Notes: generated by a model from the sequence alone, not told the origin. Shown: positions 10,574-19,471, counted from the stretch's first letter. The stretch: DNA of 64,000 nt from Mucilaginibacter tolerans (GCF_030519375.1 NZ_JAUMKB010000001.1:434001-498000); one strand, 5' to 3'. Numbers and translations: made by a program.

Positions 10574-11044
10574 TCATTTCCTGATGGTCACCGACTGTTG
10601 TGGGCTGCATGGTGCGCATATCAGGCTATCATTAAGCATAATACTTTTTACTTCGTTAGTGGGGCAGCATTTTTTCGAGTTGAGCCCGGCGACTATCTTG
10701 ATATGATCTGCGCTCAGGTTGGCTAGCTGGACGGTATAGGTTACGGACCCATAGTCGCTTAGCCAGATAACACGATTGTTGGTCTCTGTTGAATCTATAT
10801 TGAAACTATAGTTAGGGCCGGTTAAAGAGCTGTTTACTTTCAGATCAGATGGCTTGTAGGGCGAACCGGGCGACAGGAACAGATCAGCGCCGGTAGTTTT
10901 ATCCACTATCTTTACTTTCGCCGCCATCAATATCGCATCCAAAGGGCATGCCCCGCATTTATCGGTCATATTCCCTCCCGAACCATTGTGGCAAGATGAC
11001 CAAAGCACCGCCAACAGCAATAGCACGATGTAAATCTTTTTCAT
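10574..11044 (-). CDS. Cys-rich lipoprotein, tandem paralogue B
   Basis: A 156-residue lipoprotein (lipobox LWSSC, Cys18) lying 81 bases upstream of paralogue A on the same strand. It shares the signal peptide start MKKIYI, the KCGACPL, CC and CAPC cysteines and the VDKTTGADLFLSP and ADHIKIVAGL blocks. The two differ mainly in the middle (residues 65-95). The upstream DNA is also similar (both have a gttac and a ttgaaaac block before the ATG), so the duplication unit included the promoter. No family recognised. Confidence 0.75.
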   Translation of the reverse strand: MKKIYIVLLLLAVLWSSCHNGSGGNMTDKCGACPLDAILMAAKVKIVDKTTGADLFLSPGSPYKPSDLKVNSSLTGPNYSFNIDSTETNNRVIWLSDYGSVTYTVQLANLSADHIKIVAGLNSKKCCPTNEVKSIMLNDSLICAPCSPQQSVTIRK

Positions 11045-11513
11045 AGACTTGTTTTCAAGTCATTACGTTACTAAAACAATTTGTGTAACAAGGTAGTGTT
11101 TTTTTATACTGATAACTCTCTCCGCGTCATTGCCGAGTTGATTGAGGAGGATGAAGTTGAATGAGTTGGTTATTATAGCAGGCAATAACTTAATCAACTA
11201 CTTAACCTATTCAGTGCAATCAGCAAACGCTATTCGTTTGCCACCTGCTTAGCGAATGAACAGTACACCCACCATCACTATTCTCATCAAAATCTAATTC
11301 TCATACTTATAACGAAAACTTAATTTTGCCTATCGGGAAAATTTGCACGATGCGGATCAAAAAGTTAAGTATAAATTATTAACAATCAGAAAATCAGACA
11401 CCTGTCTTATTGACAGAGTCAAAAAAAAGTCACATCTTTCAGTCCTGATTTAATTTAAATGCTTTGACCGAAAGTCCCCGCGTGCTGCTCCGCGAGTTAT
11501 ACTTTGGAAGGCA
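11045..11513. other. 469-bp intergenic gap between divergent genes
   Basis: Holds the promoter regions of the lipoprotein pair (minus) and the XRE gene (plus). I see no convincing ORF, RNA gene or terminator. A TATACTTTG close to the -7 consensus lies just upstream of the XRE gene (about 11499-11507), but with a three-base rather than two-base spacer. Confidence 0.4.
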
Positions 11514-11549
11514 ATGATTATGACCCTTAACTTAGTGTGCGATAAAAAA

Positions 11550-11912
11550 ATGGGTGAAATTGAGAACAAAGCGCCAAAAACTACAGTTGGCCAAAGTATT
11601 AAAATGATCCGCCAGCGCAACGGCTGGACACTGGAAGATGTGGCGAACCGACTGGGTATCTCTATTCCTGCGATGTCAAAAATCGAAACCGGAGTGACCG
11701 ACGTAAACCTGTCGCGCCTGGAACAAATTGCCGACATTTACGGTGTAAGTCTGTTGCAACTGCTCAACGTGTACAACGAGGAGCTTGCCCCTATTGAATT
11801 TACGAGCGATATTCTGAAAAAGAAAATAGCGGAGCAGGAAGCCGAAATAACATCGTTGCAGCGTAAAGTAATCGAACTTTACGACGAACTGCATACGCGC
11901 AGCAGGCTTTAA
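11550..11912 (+). CDS. XRE-family HTH regulator with C-terminal coiled coil
   Basis: A protein of about 120 residues. The Cro/C1-type helix-turn-helix spans SIKMIRQRNGWTLEDVANRL to SKIETGVTDVNLSRLEQIA. The C-terminal 40 residues (KKKIAEQEAEITSLQRKVIEL) form an acidic/basic heptad pattern typical of a dimerising coiled coil. An ATG at 11514 would add twelve residues; I prefer 11550 because conserved sequence begins after it. The target is unknown, and the nearest gene downstream is convergent, so it probably acts at a distance. Confidence 0.85.
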   Translation: MGEIENKAPKTTVGQSIKMIRQRNGWTLEDVANRLGISIPAMSKIETGVTDVNLSRLEQIADIYGVSLLQLLNVYNEELAPIEFTSDILKKKIAEQEAEITSLQRKVIELYDELHTRSRL

Positions 11913-12029
11913 TTTGGGCGGACTATAAATTAATACTTCTGAGAAAGGCAGGGGTGCGTTTACCGGCATGGTAAAAACTGCCCCCACCCTTCAAACCACA
12001 TCAATCTTCCATTCACAAAAAAGATCAAC

Positions 12030-12710
12030 TTAGTTCATCATTACCTTGTGCACTTGTGGCTCATGCACTATGCGCAGGTATGGTTTCAAGGTTGTCCATC
12101 CTTCCGGATATAACTGAGCAGCTTCTTCGTTAGTTACCGCCGGAACGATAATTACATCTTCGCCGGCTTTCCAGTTAACCGGGGTAGCTACTTTATGTTC
12201 TGCTGTAAGTTGTATCGAATCGAGTACACGTAATATCTCGTCAAAGTTGCGGCCGGTGGTCATGGGATAGGTAAGCGACAGCTTTACCTTTTTATCGGGC
12301 CCGATGATAAATACAGAACGCACGGTTTGGTTGGTAGCTGCAGTGCGGCCTTCCCAGTTGCCGGGCTCTTCGGCAGGCAGCATATCGTATAGCTTGGCAA
12401 TTTTTAAGTCGGTATCGCCTATCATAGGGTAGTTTACGGCAAAGCCCTGTGTTTCTTCAATATCCTTAGCCCATTCGGCATGGCGATCTATTGGGTCAAC
12501 ACTCAGGCCTATCACTTTGCAGTTACGTTTCGCAAATTCGGGGGCCAGCCTGGCCATGTAGCCCAGTTCGGTGGTGCAAACCGGCGTAAAATCCTTAGGG
12601 TGCGAAAACAGTATCGCCCATCCATTGCCTATCCAGTTGTGAAAATTAATGGTGCCCTGCGTAGTTTCAGCCTGAAAATCCGGGGCGATGTCTCCTAATC
12701 TGATACTCAT
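12030..12710 (-). CDS. Peroxiredoxin, 1-Cys Prx6 type
   Basis: A 226-residue peroxiredoxin. The peroxidatic Cys45 sits in PKDFTPVCTTELG, the Prx6 signature; the resolving Cys of the 2-Cys class is not apparent. The C-terminal extension (ITVPAVT-like block IIVPAVTNEEAAQLYPEGW and LKPYLRIVHEP) is also characteristic of Prx6. The enzyme reduces hydrogen peroxide and organic peroxides, probably in the cytoplasm since no signal peptide is seen. Monocistronic, with a long repeat-bearing upstream gap. Confidence 0.95.
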   Translation of the reverse strand: MSIRLGDIAPDFQAETTQGTINFHNWIGNGWAILFSHPKDFTPVCTTELGYMARLAPEFAKRNCKVIGLSVDPIDRHAEWAKDIEETQGFAVNYPMIGDTDLKIAKLYDMLPAEEPGNWEGRTAATNQTVRSVFIIGPDKKVKLSLTYPMTTGRNFDEILRVLDSIQLTAEHKVATPVNWKAGEDVIIVPAVTNEEAAQLYPEGWTTLKPYLRIVHEPQVHKVMMN

Positions 12711-12944
12711 AACATTAAATTTTAATCGTTTAAAAAGTTTTGTTCAGTTGTAAACAGATGTATGCCGGCATAGGCAACTGGCGAGCACGCTATGAGATCT
12801 TTTCCCGGTCCGGAGTTGTCATTGCCGTAGTTTTTTAACCCGACAAATGCAATACGGTAAAGGCTGTTGTAGTACTCAAAGTTAGCTAATAATTGGTGTA
12901 AAAAATCAAGTATTTTTTGAGGAAAAATCACTTTTCGCGTGCTC

Positions 12945-13061
12945 CGTCTTGCGAGGAACGAAGCAATCCCTGGTTAGCAGAGCGGTTATGCAAGTTCTAT
13001 ACCGTTCCATTCGCCCTGTATAGTTTGGGAATTGCTTCGTCGCTCACTCCTAGCAATGATG
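12945..13061. repeat. Interspersed inverted-repeat element (TTGCGAGGAACGAAGCAAT family)
   Basis: The left arm contains CGAGGAACGAAGCAATCCC. The right arm (13027-13061) contains GGGAATTGCTTCGTCGCTC and ends near AGCAATGATG, an imperfect reverse complement of the left arm. The loop is about 55 bases with no ORF. It lies in the 429-bp gap upstream of the peroxiredoxin gene. The structure resembles a non-autonomous, MITE- or REP-like element; only one clear copy of this family is in the window. Confidence 0.7.
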
Positions 13062-13069
13062 CTTCTATC

Positions 13070-13097
13070 GTAGAGACGTAATACGTTGCGCCCCTAC
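13070..13097. repeat. 28-bp palindrome, copy 1 (imperfect)
   Basis: Begins GTAGAGACG and ends CCCCTAC with the same length and outline as the perfect palindrome at 35915-35942. Several positions differ, so the palindrome is partly decayed. Confidence 0.65.
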
Positions 13098-13139
13098 GAT
13101 ACAATTAGTGCCCACTGCTACCTCAAAACGGCAAACCGA

Positions 13140-13436
13140 TTAATGCACTAACGCTGCGTCGTACTCATAATACACAGGGGTAATTACCGGTTTCGACGAA
13201 TCGGGATTTACGCCTGCTTTAGTCAGGATAGGCATCAGGGTTTCGCCAAACTTGTTGAATGCTTCCAATGATTCCCAAACATCAATCACCAGCCAATTGT
13301 TGTCTTGCTGGGCGCCTACATGGTAATGAAGTCCTGCAGGGTGCGAATGACCTGCTTTGCGCAGTTCGTCCCATACCTGGTCATATACTTTTGAAGTCAT
13401 GCCAGGAATACTGAATTGAACGATTACTCTTTCCAT
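13140..13436 (-). CDS. Small ABM-like (dimeric alpha/beta barrel) protein
   Basis: A 98-residue protein starting MERVIVQFSIPGMTSKVYDQ with a WLVIDVWESLEAFNKF block, the pattern of the antibiotic-biosynthesis-monooxygenase/ferredoxin-like dimeric barrel fold. A His-rich stretch (GHSHPAGLHYH) lies near residues 29-39. No cofactor motif can be assigned. It stands alone, downstream of nothing on its strand, with a 635-bp gap before ilvD in the other direction. Function unknown. Confidence 0.7.
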   Translation of the reverse strand: MERVIVQFSIPGMTSKVYDQVWDELRKAGHSHPAGLHYHVGAQQDNNWLVIDVWESLEAFNKFGETLMPILTKAGVNPDSSKPVITPVYYEYDAALVH

Positions 13437-13634
13437 AATAAATGCATTTAAATACGTAATTGGACCATTAACTAACGATACAAAGTAGCAAGATGCCGTG
13501 TAAAGAGGGCTTTAGGCATATAAAGAAGGGTATTCTAAAGTTAGGTAAAAAAGAATGTTACAGGCAAGGAAAATGCGTTAAATTTTGAATTAATTTTTGC
13601 ATGAAATCCACTACAAAACCTTGCCTGGTTTGCC

Positions 13635-13656
13635 ACGCGATGCATCTCGTCTCTAG
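13635..13656. repeat. 28-bp palindrome, copy 3 (partial)
   Basis: ACGCGATGCATCTCGTCTCT matches the right three-quarters of the perfect palindrome at 35915-35942 with only two or three changes. It lies in the long gap upstream of ilvD. Confidence 0.6.
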
Positions 13657-13832
13657 GAATTATTATTACTGTCCACCGCAAACTAAAAACCGCAAACTGA
13701 ATAACAACTTTTTTACCCAAAACCGACATTTTACGCCGAAAATTGGGTCTTTATTATGCATACATAGCAACTGTACCGAATACCGTTTTTAACTTTGGTC
13801 TACGTTGATAATAATTTTATTCTGAAATATAT

Positions 13833-13840
13833 TATCTTTG
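13833..13840 (+). promoter_or_regulatory. Predicted -7 element for the ilv/leu cluster
   Basis: TATCTTTG fits TAnnTTTG exactly. It lies about 235 bases upstream of ilvD, which would leave a long leader. No TTG was found at the proper -33 distance. A 16-bp palindrome (AATCTTTGCAAAGATT) follows at 13844-13859. Confidence 0.4.
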
Positions 13841-13909
13841 CAGAATCTTTGCAAAGATTTAAGTTTTATACAGAATAAAATACTAAATAAAAATTTATTT
13901 TTCACCCTA

Positions 13910-14050
13910 TTGCGGTTTGAAGGGCATCTGGGTAACTTGCTTTTGCTTGACGTGGTTGAACTGGTTGTAAAGGTTGAAATAGTTGTAATGGTTATAAATT
14001 TTACAACTACTACTACCAATAAAAACTGATACAACCAATACAACTGATAC
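13910..14050 (+). promoter_or_regulatory. ilvD leader with 9-bp repeats and a Leu/Val/Ile-rich frame
   Basis: Upstream of ilvD a run of 9-bp units (gtggttgaa, ctggttgta, aaggttgaa, atagttgta, atggttata) is followed by an inverted run (aactgatac, aaccaatac, aactgatac) at 14024-14053. In one plus-strand frame ending at 14029 the left run encodes LLLLDVVELVVKVEIVVMVI, then five Thr. That would suit a branched-chain/threonine attenuation peptide, but no ATG starts the frame (only TTG options such as 13838 or 13910) and no T-run follows the hairpin. It may equally be an interspersed repeat. Gap 13437-14071 otherwise contains no gene I can support. Confidence 0.4.
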
Positions 14051-14071
14051 AATCATAGCCTAATATACAAA

Positions 14072-15778
14072 ATGAGTACTACCACCGACGAACAAATCGT
14101 GCTGAACAAATATAGCCGCACGCTTACGCAAGACCCAACCCAACCGGCCGCACAGGCTATGCTTTATGGTGTCGGCCTCACTGAGGACGATATGAAAAAA
14201 GCACAGGTGGGCATTGCAAGCATGGGCTACGACGGCAACACCTGTAATATGCACCTGAACGATCTTGCAAAACTGGTAAAAGAAGGTGTATGGGACGAAA
14301 GCCTGGTGGGCCTTATTTTCAATACGATTGGTGTGAGCGACGGTATGAGCAATGGTACCGAAGGCATGCGTTATTCGCTCGTGAGCCGCGATGTTATTGC
14401 CGACTCTATTGAAGCGGTTTGCGGCGCACAATATTATGACGGGCTAATCGCGCTGCCGGGCTGCGATAAAAACATGCCGGGATCGGTGATGGCGATGGGT
14501 CGTTTAAACCGTCCGGCTATTATGGTTTACGGCGGTACCATTAAACCGGGTCATTGGAAAGGTGAAGATCTGAACATCGTTTCGGCGTTTGAGGCTTTGG
14601 GTAAGAAGATCGCCGGTACTATCAGCCCTGAGGATTTTATAGGCGTAGTTAAAAATGCTTGTCCGAGTGCGGGTGCCTGTGGTGGTATTTATACCGCTAA
14701 TACGATGGCTGCCGCTATCGAGGCTTTAGGTATGAGCTTGCCATATTCTTCATCAAATCCAGCACTGAGTGAAGAGAAACAACAAGAATGCCGCGATGCT
14801 GGAAAATACATCAAGGTATTGCTGGAGCGTGATATCAAACCAAAAGATATCATGACCCGTGAGGCTTTTGAGAACGCTATTACTACCATCATGGTATTAG
14901 GCGGTTCGACTAATGCTGTGCTGCACCTCATCGCCATAGCAAAAAGTGTGGACGTACCACTGACCCAAGATGATTTCCAGGAGATCAGTAACCGTATTCC
15001 CCTGCTGGCAGATATGAAGCCGAGCGGTAAGTACATGATGGAAGACCTGCACAAAGTTGGCGGTGTACCTGCTGTAATGAAATATCTGCTGCAACTGGGC
15101 TGGTTGCGCGGCGACTGTCTGACAGTTACCGGCAAAACATTAGCCGAAAACCTGGCCGATGTTCCTGAATTGGATTTTGATACACAAAAGATAATATTCC
15201 CTGTGGAGCAGCCGATAAAGACTACCGGTCACCTGCAGATATTGTATGGTAACCTGGCCGAAGGCGGTTCAGTGGCGAAGATCACCGGAAAAGAGGGTGA
15301 GCGCTTTGAAGGCCCCGCCCGTGTATTCGACGGGGAGTTTGAACTGATTGACGGCATTCTGAGCGGCCGAGTCCGTGCGGGTGATGTGGTGGTGATCCGC
15401 TACGTTGGTCCGAAGGGCGCACCCGGCATGCCGGAAATGCTGAAGCCTACCTCAGCCATATTTGGAGCAGGTTTGGGCAGTTCTGTAGCCTTGATTACCG
15501 ACGGACGCTTTAGCGGAGGTACACATGGATTTGTGGTTGGTCACATCACTCCTGAGGCCCATAACGGCGGTAATATTGCACTAGTTAAGGACGGTGATAT
15601 TATCGAACTAGATGCTATCAACCGTGTCATGAACCTCAAAATATCGGATGCCGAACTGGCACACCGCAGAAGTGAATGGAAACAACCGGCACTGAAAGCC
15701 ACAAAAGGCCTGCTATACAAATACGCAAAAACCGTAAGCACTGCTGCTGATGGTTGCGTAACGGACGAAATGAGCTAA
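14072..15778 (+). CDS. ilvD: Dihydroxy-acid dehydratase
   Basis: A 568-residue IlvD/Edd-family enzyme; it dehydrates 2,3-dihydroxy-isovalerate and -methylvalerate to the 2-keto acids in valine/isoleucine synthesis. Family motifs are [10 protein letters not shown] and [19 protein letters not shown], carrying the cysteines for the iron-sulfur cluster, plus [14 protein letters not shown] near the C terminus. It is the first gene of the ilv/leu cluster. The gap to ilvB is 107 bases and holds heptamer arrays. Confidence 0.97.
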   Translation: MSTTTDEQIVLNKYSRTLTQDPTQPAAQAMLYGVGLTEDDMKKAQVGIASMGYDGNTCNMHLNDLAKLVKEGVWDESLVGLIFNTIGVSDGMSNGTEGMRYSLVSRDVIADSIEAVCGAQYYDGLIALPGCDKNMPGSVMAMGRLNRPAIMVYGGTIKPGHWKGEDLNIVSAFEALGKKIAGTISPEDFIGVVKNACPSAGACGGIYTANTMAAAIEALGMSLPYSSSNPALSEEKQQECRDAGKYIKVLLERDIKPKDIMTREAFENAITTIMVLGGSTNAVLHLIAIAKSVDVPLTQDDFQEISNRIPLLADMKPSGKYMMEDLHKVGGVPAVMKYLLQLGWLRGDCLTVTGKTLAENLADVPELDFDTQKIIFPVEQPIKTTGHLQILYGNLAEGGSVAKITGKEGERFEGPARVFDGEFELIDGILSGRVRAGDVVVIRYVGPKGAPGMPEMLKPTSAIFGAGLGSSVALITDGRFSGGTHGFVVGHITPEAHNGGNIALVKDGDIIELDAINRVMNLKISDAELAHRRSEWKQPALKATKGLLYKYAKTVSTAADGCVTDEMS

Positions 15779-15876
15779 AGGCCGAAAGGTGAAAGGCAAA
15801 AGGTTGTCTGGATAAAATTTGAAGAATTGACAGAATTTAAAAATTCGAAATCGGCAATCCGGAATTCGAAATAAAA
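15776..15876. repeat. Two 7-bp tandem arrays between ilvD and ilvB
   Basis: First array: units gaaaggt, gaaaggc, aaaaggt (15784-15804, degenerate flank from 15776). Second array: aattcga, aatcggc, aatccgg, aattcga, aataaaa (15842-15876), ending ten bases before the ilvB ATG. Both keep a 7-bp period but have unrelated consensus sequences. Confidence 0.8.
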
Positions 15877-15885
15877 ATAAAAGAT

Positions 15886-17625
15886 ATGGAAGTTGCACAA
15901 CAACAAGAAGTATTAAAACCGGCTGAGAAACCGGCGAAAGAAGTAACAGGTTCAGTAGCTTTATTGGAAGCATTGATCGTTGAAGGTGTTGAGACGATAT
16001 TCGGGTACCCGGGTGGAGCGATCATGCCTATTTATGATGCTCTGTATGACTACAGCGATAAACTGGATCATATTCTGGTACGTCACGAGCAAGGCGGTAT
16101 TCATGCTGCACAGGGCTACGCGCGTACATCAGGTAAAGTAGGCGTAGTATTCGCAACCAGCGGTCCGGGCGCTACCAATTTGGTAACCGGTTTGGCTGAC
16201 GCACAGATAGACAGCACGCCAGTGGTATGTATCACCGGACAGGTATTTGCCCACCTATTAGGTACTGATGCTTTCCAGGAAACAGATGTGATCAACATCA
16301 CCACTCCCATCACCAAGTGGAACTACCAGGTAACGGATGCCAACGAGCTTCCTGAAGTGATCGCAAAGGCATTTTATATTGCCCGCAGCGGCAGGCCGGG
16401 ACCTGTGCTAATCGATATTACTAAAAACGCGCAGATACAGAAGTTCCAGTTCAAGGGCTATACCCCCTGCAAACATATTCGCAGCTACAGGCCAAAGCCA
16501 ATTGTTCGTCCGCAATATATTCAACAAGCGGCAGAACTGATCAACCAAGCAAAAAAGCCATTCATTTTATTTGGCCAGGGTGTAATATTAGGCAGCGCTG
16601 AAAAGGAATTCCAGGCATTTGTAGAAAAATCAGGTATTCCTGCTGCATGGACAGTGTTGGGTGCAGGTGCAATTCCGACAGACCATCCCCTTAATGTAGG
16701 TATGTTGGGTATGCACGGCAACTATGGGCCGAATGTATTAACCAACGAGTGTGATGTACTGATCGCTATCGGTATGCGTTTTGACGACCGTGTAACTGGA
16801 AGATTAGATAAATATGCCAAACAGGCAAAAGTTATACATTTAGATATCGACCCGGCAGAGATCGACAAGAATGTAAAAAGTACCGTTCCTGTTTGGGGCG
16901 ATTGCAAGGAAACATTGCCACTGCTTACCCAGGCTATCGAATCAAAAACTTATCCTGAATGGTTGCAAAAATTCCATGATCACACCAAACAGGAAATTGA
17001 CCTGGTGATTCAGAAAGAGCTAAACCCTACTACCGACGAAATGACAATGGGCGAAGTGATCAAACAATTGAACGAGATCACCAAAGGCGAAGCAGTTATC
17101 GTGACCGACGTAGGCCAGCACCAGATGGTGGCTTGTCGTTATGCTAAGTTCAACAATACCCGCAGTAACGTAACCAGCGGTGGTTTGGGGACGATGGGCT
17201 TTGCCCTCCCGGCAGCCATGGGTGCTAAATACGGAGCAAAGGATCGCACTGTAGTAGCTATCATCGGCGACGGCGGTTTCCAGATGACTTTGCAGGAATT
17301 AGGCACCATCATGCAAAGCAATATTGATATCAAGATTGTCATCCTGAATAACAAGTTCCTGGGCATGGTTCGCCAGTGGCAGGAGTTATTTAACGAGCGC
17401 CGCTACTCCTTTGTAGATATGCAAAGCCCTGATTTTGTGAAGCTGGCCGCTGCTTATGGCATCGCTGGCAAATCAATTTCAGAAAGAACAAATTTACCGG
17501 CCACCTTACAGGAAATGCTGGATCACCAGGGCCCATATTTATTAGAAGTTATGGTTACCAAAGAGAATAACGTATTCCCGATGGTGCCGCAAGGTTGCAG
17601 CGTAGCCGAGATCAGGCTAAAGTAA
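15886..17625 (+). CDS. ilvB: Acetolactate synthase, large (catalytic) subunit
   Basis: A 579-residue thiamine-diphosphate enzyme that condenses pyruvate with pyruvate or 2-ketobutyrate. The N-terminal domain carries FGYPGGAIMPIYDAL and the catalytic Glu in LVRHEQGGIHAAQGYAR. The ThDP/Mg site is GDGGFQMTLQELGT followed by ILNNKFLGMVRQWQ in the C-terminal domain. A 20-residue N-terminal extension precedes the conserved start. Partner ilvN follows 72 bases later. Confidence 0.97.
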   Translation: MEVAQQQEVLKPAEKPAKEVTGSVALLEALIVEGVETIFGYPGGAIMPIYDALYDYSDKLDHILVRHEQGGIHAAQGYARTSGKVGVVFATSGPGATNLVTGLADAQIDSTPVVCITGQVFAHLLGTDAFQETDVINITTPITKWNYQVTDANELPEVIAKAFYIARSGRPGPVLIDITKNAQIQKFQFKGYTPCKHIRSYRPKPIVRPQYIQQAAELINQAKKPFILFGQGVILGSAEKEFQAFVEKSGIPAAWTVLGAGAIPTDHPLNVGMLGMHGNYGPNVLTNECDVLIAIGMRFDDRVTGRLDKYAKQAKVIHLDIDPAEIDKNVKSTVPVWGDCKETLPLLTQAIESKTYPEWLQKFHDHTKQEIDLVIQKELNPTTDEMTMGEVIKQLNEITKGEAVIVTDVGQHQMVACRYAKFNNTRSNVTSGGLGTMGFALPAAMGAKYGAKDRTVVAIIGDGGFQMTLQELGTIMQSNIDIKIVILNNKFLGMVRQWQELFNERRYSFVDMQSPDFVKLAAAYGIAGKSISERTNLPATLQEMLDHQGPYLLEVMVTKENNVFPMVPQGCSVAEIRLK

Positions 17626-17661
17626 AACCCTTTGCCGTTTTGAGTTGGCGGTTTGCAAAAA

Positions 17662-17696
17662 ACTAATGACGAATGACAATTGACTAATGACAAGAC
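17662..17696. repeat. 7-bp tandem array (ACTAATG-type) upstream of ilvN
   Basis: Five units: actaatg, acgaatg, acaattg, actaatg, acaagac, ending one base before the ilvN ATG at 17698. The units contain ATG triplets, which create a false in-frame start at 17680. Confidence 0.85.
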
Positions 17697-17697
17697 A

Positions 17698-18300
17698 ATG
17701 AGCACACAGGAAGAAAAACAAGAATTCAACATAACGGTTTATACCGAAAATCAGATAGGTCTGCTTAACCGCATAGCCATCATATTCACTCGTCGCAAGA
17801 TCAATATTGACAGTCTGAATACTTCTCCTTCTGAAGTAAGCAGTGTTCACCGCTTTAATATTGTGATTAACGAATATGAAGACGTAGTGCGCAAGCTTTG
17901 CCGTCAGATAGAAAAGCAGGTCGAAGTATTGAAAGTTTACTACCATACCAACGAAGATGTGATATGGCAGGAACTGGCATTGTATAAACTATCGACCGAC
18001 GTAATCGCTGAGAAAATAAGCGTTGAGCGCCTGCTTCGCGAGAATGGCGCACGTGCGGTAGCCATCCGCAAGGACTATACGGTATTTGAAACAACTGGTC
18101 ATCGGGAAGAGATCGACAACCTGATCAATATTTTACAGCCTTATGGCCTGATCGAGTTTGTTCGCAGCGCAAGAGTAGCGATCATCAAAGACAGCGAAGG
18201 CTTCAATGCCAAGCTTCGTGAATTTGAACGTTTGGAGCCAGGCGAAGATGTGATAGAAAACGAATTCCTGAATGAAGGGGATAAAGTGTTCACCATGTGA
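17698..18300 (+). CDS. ilvN: Acetolactate synthase, small (regulatory) subunit
   Basis: About 200 residues. The N-terminal ACT domain (FNITVYTENQIGLLNRIAIIF, IDSLNTSPSE) is the valine-binding regulatory module, and the second half is the ALS_ss_C domain. I place the start at 17698 (MSTQEEK): the ATG at 17680 would prepend MTNDKT, which is only the translation of the upstream heptamer array. It pairs with IlvB to form the holoenzyme and confer feedback control. Confidence 0.95.
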   Translation: MSTQEEKQEFNITVYTENQIGLLNRIAIIFTRRKINIDSLNTSPSEVSSVHRFNIVINEYEDVVRKLCRQIEKQVEVLKVYYHTNEDVIWQELALYKLSTDVIAEKISVERLLRENGARAVAIRKDYTVFETTGHREEIDNLINILQPYGLIEFVRSARVAIIKDSEGFNAKLREFERLEPGEDVIENEFLNEGDKVFTM

Positions 18301-18303
18301 GGT

Positions 18304-18347
18304 AAAAGGTTAAAGGCAAAGAAAACAAATCCAAAATCCGAAATTAA
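18304..18347. repeat. 7-bp tandem arrays upstream of the O-methyltransferase gene
   Basis: Units aaaaggt, taaaggc, then aaatcca, aaatccg, aaattaa. The last unit abuts the ATG at 18348 with no spacer. Confidence 0.75.
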
Positions 18348-18929
18348 ATGATATTAGATAACGAAATAGAAGTCCGCCCCTCAGCTTACGATAGCATTAA
18401 AAAAGCTACCGAAGCTTGCGGTTTTTTGCAGATGTCGGAAATATCTACCTGCACGCTGCTGAAGACGCTGGCTGCTTCTAAACCTGCGTCTAAATTTTTG
18501 GAGCTGGGTACAGGAACTGGTCTGGCTACTGCCTGGATTCTGGATGGCATGGATAAGGATTCGACCCTGGTATCACTGGATAATGATGAGCCACTATTAA
18601 GCATTGCTAAGGAGAATTTAGGGGTTGATAAACGCCTTACCCTGATCTGTGCCGATGGCGGCGAATGGATAAAGAAAAACCACAGGCAAAAATTCAGCTT
18701 TATATTTGCGGACACATGGCCAGGCAAATATACGCACCTGGAGGAGACCCTAGAAATGCTGGAAACCGGTGGCTTATACGTCATCGATGACATGCTGCCG
18801 CAAGCCAACTGGCCTGATGGTCATGCAGATAAAGTAGCGAATTTATTAAGTTATCTGGACGGGCGCGAAGACCTGGTGTTAACCAAAATGGGCTGGGCGT
18901 CGGGCATTGTAATTGCCGCAAAAATATAA
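18348..18929 (+). CDS. Class I SAM-dependent O-methyltransferase-like protein
   Basis: A 193-residue protein. SAM-binding motif I is FLELGTGTGLATAWIL (residues ~51-66), motif II acidic residue in LVSLDND, and the FIFADTWPGKY and LYVIDDML blocks resemble the catechol/caffeoyl-CoA O-methyltransferase family. Cytoplasmic. It lies between ilvN and dinB-like genes inside the branched-chain cluster, yet nothing in it points to amino-acid synthesis. Substrate unknown; probably a passenger gene. Confidence 0.82.
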   Translation: MILDNEIEVRPSAYDSIKKATEACGFLQMSEISTCTLLKTLAASKPASKFLELGTGTGLATAWILDGMDKDSTLVSLDNDEPLLSIAKENLGVDKRLTLICADGGEWIKKNHRQKFSFIFADTWPGKYTHLEETLEMLETGGLYVIDDMLPQANWPDGHADKVANLLSYLDGREDLVLTKMGWASGIVIAAKI

Positions 18930-18945
18930 GCACTAAGAACAACCA

Positions 18946-19410
18946 ATGACGAATAAACTAAAATATATCAGACGATCAAGAGAGCTTTTTATTAGGCTGA
19001 TAGATGAACTAAGTATCGAAGAAATTAACAAAATACCGCAAGGGTTCAATAATAATATCGCCTGGAACTTCGGGCATATCATCGTAAGTACCCAGGCCTT
19101 GTGCTATGTACGCCCCGGTATTAATCCAAATATGGAAATAAGGTGGGTGGATAAATATCAAAAAGGCAGCAAGCCGGAAGCGTTTATTTCAGAGATGGAG
19201 ATTGAGGAATTAAAAAGGATAGCCGTTTCATCTATCGACGATATTGAAAAAGATTTAAGAAATGAAGTTTTCAATACCATTCCTCAACCATATCCAACTG
19301 CAACCTATGGTTTTGTGATGGATTCAATAGAAGAAATAATTACATGCTGTTTGGCACATGAATCGTTACATTACGGGTGTGCTGCAGCAATAAAAAGGGC
19401 ATTGAATTAA
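18946..19410 (+). CDS. DinB-family (DinB_2) protein
   Basis: A 154-residue four-helix-bundle protein of the DinB/YfiT superfamily. The His residues in WNFGHIIVSTQ (after NNNIA) and LAHESLHYGCAAAIKR near the C terminus fit the conserved metal-binding His triad. Members are thiol-linked or metal-dependent transferases of mostly unknown role. It starts 16 bases after the O-methyltransferase stop, with no repeat array between, so these two behave as one inserted unit. Confidence 0.82.
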   Translation: MTNKLKYIRRSRELFIRLIDELSIEEINKIPQGFNNNIAWNFGHIIVSTQALCYVRPGINPNMEIRWVDKYQKGSKPEAFISEMEIEELKRIAVSSIDDIEKDLRNEVFNTIPQPYPTATYGFVMDSIEEIITCCLAHESLHYGCAAAIKRALN

Positions 19411-19471
19411 ACGAGTTGTATGTTACCGGCAGAAAAACCGGTGCAAATCAAAAAATAAATAAAAACCAAAA

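Noticed and set aside
11045..11513. Search for an RNA gene or riboswitch in the gap
   Set aside because: No tRNA-like cloverleaf, riboswitch core or terminator could be recognised.
11937..11993. Possible degenerate copy of the 24232 inverted element or a terminator (ggcaggggtg...ctgcccccaccc)
   Set aside because: The right side is not a true reverse complement of the left, and no T-run follows.
13601..13792. A 63-codon frame with several cysteines (MKSTTKPCLVC)
   Set aside because: It spans the partial palindrome copy and low-complexity DNA; no domain, no promoter, overlapping frames on the other strand.
14689..15135. Minus-strand 148-codon frame
   Set aside because: Lies inside ilvD in antisense; no motif.
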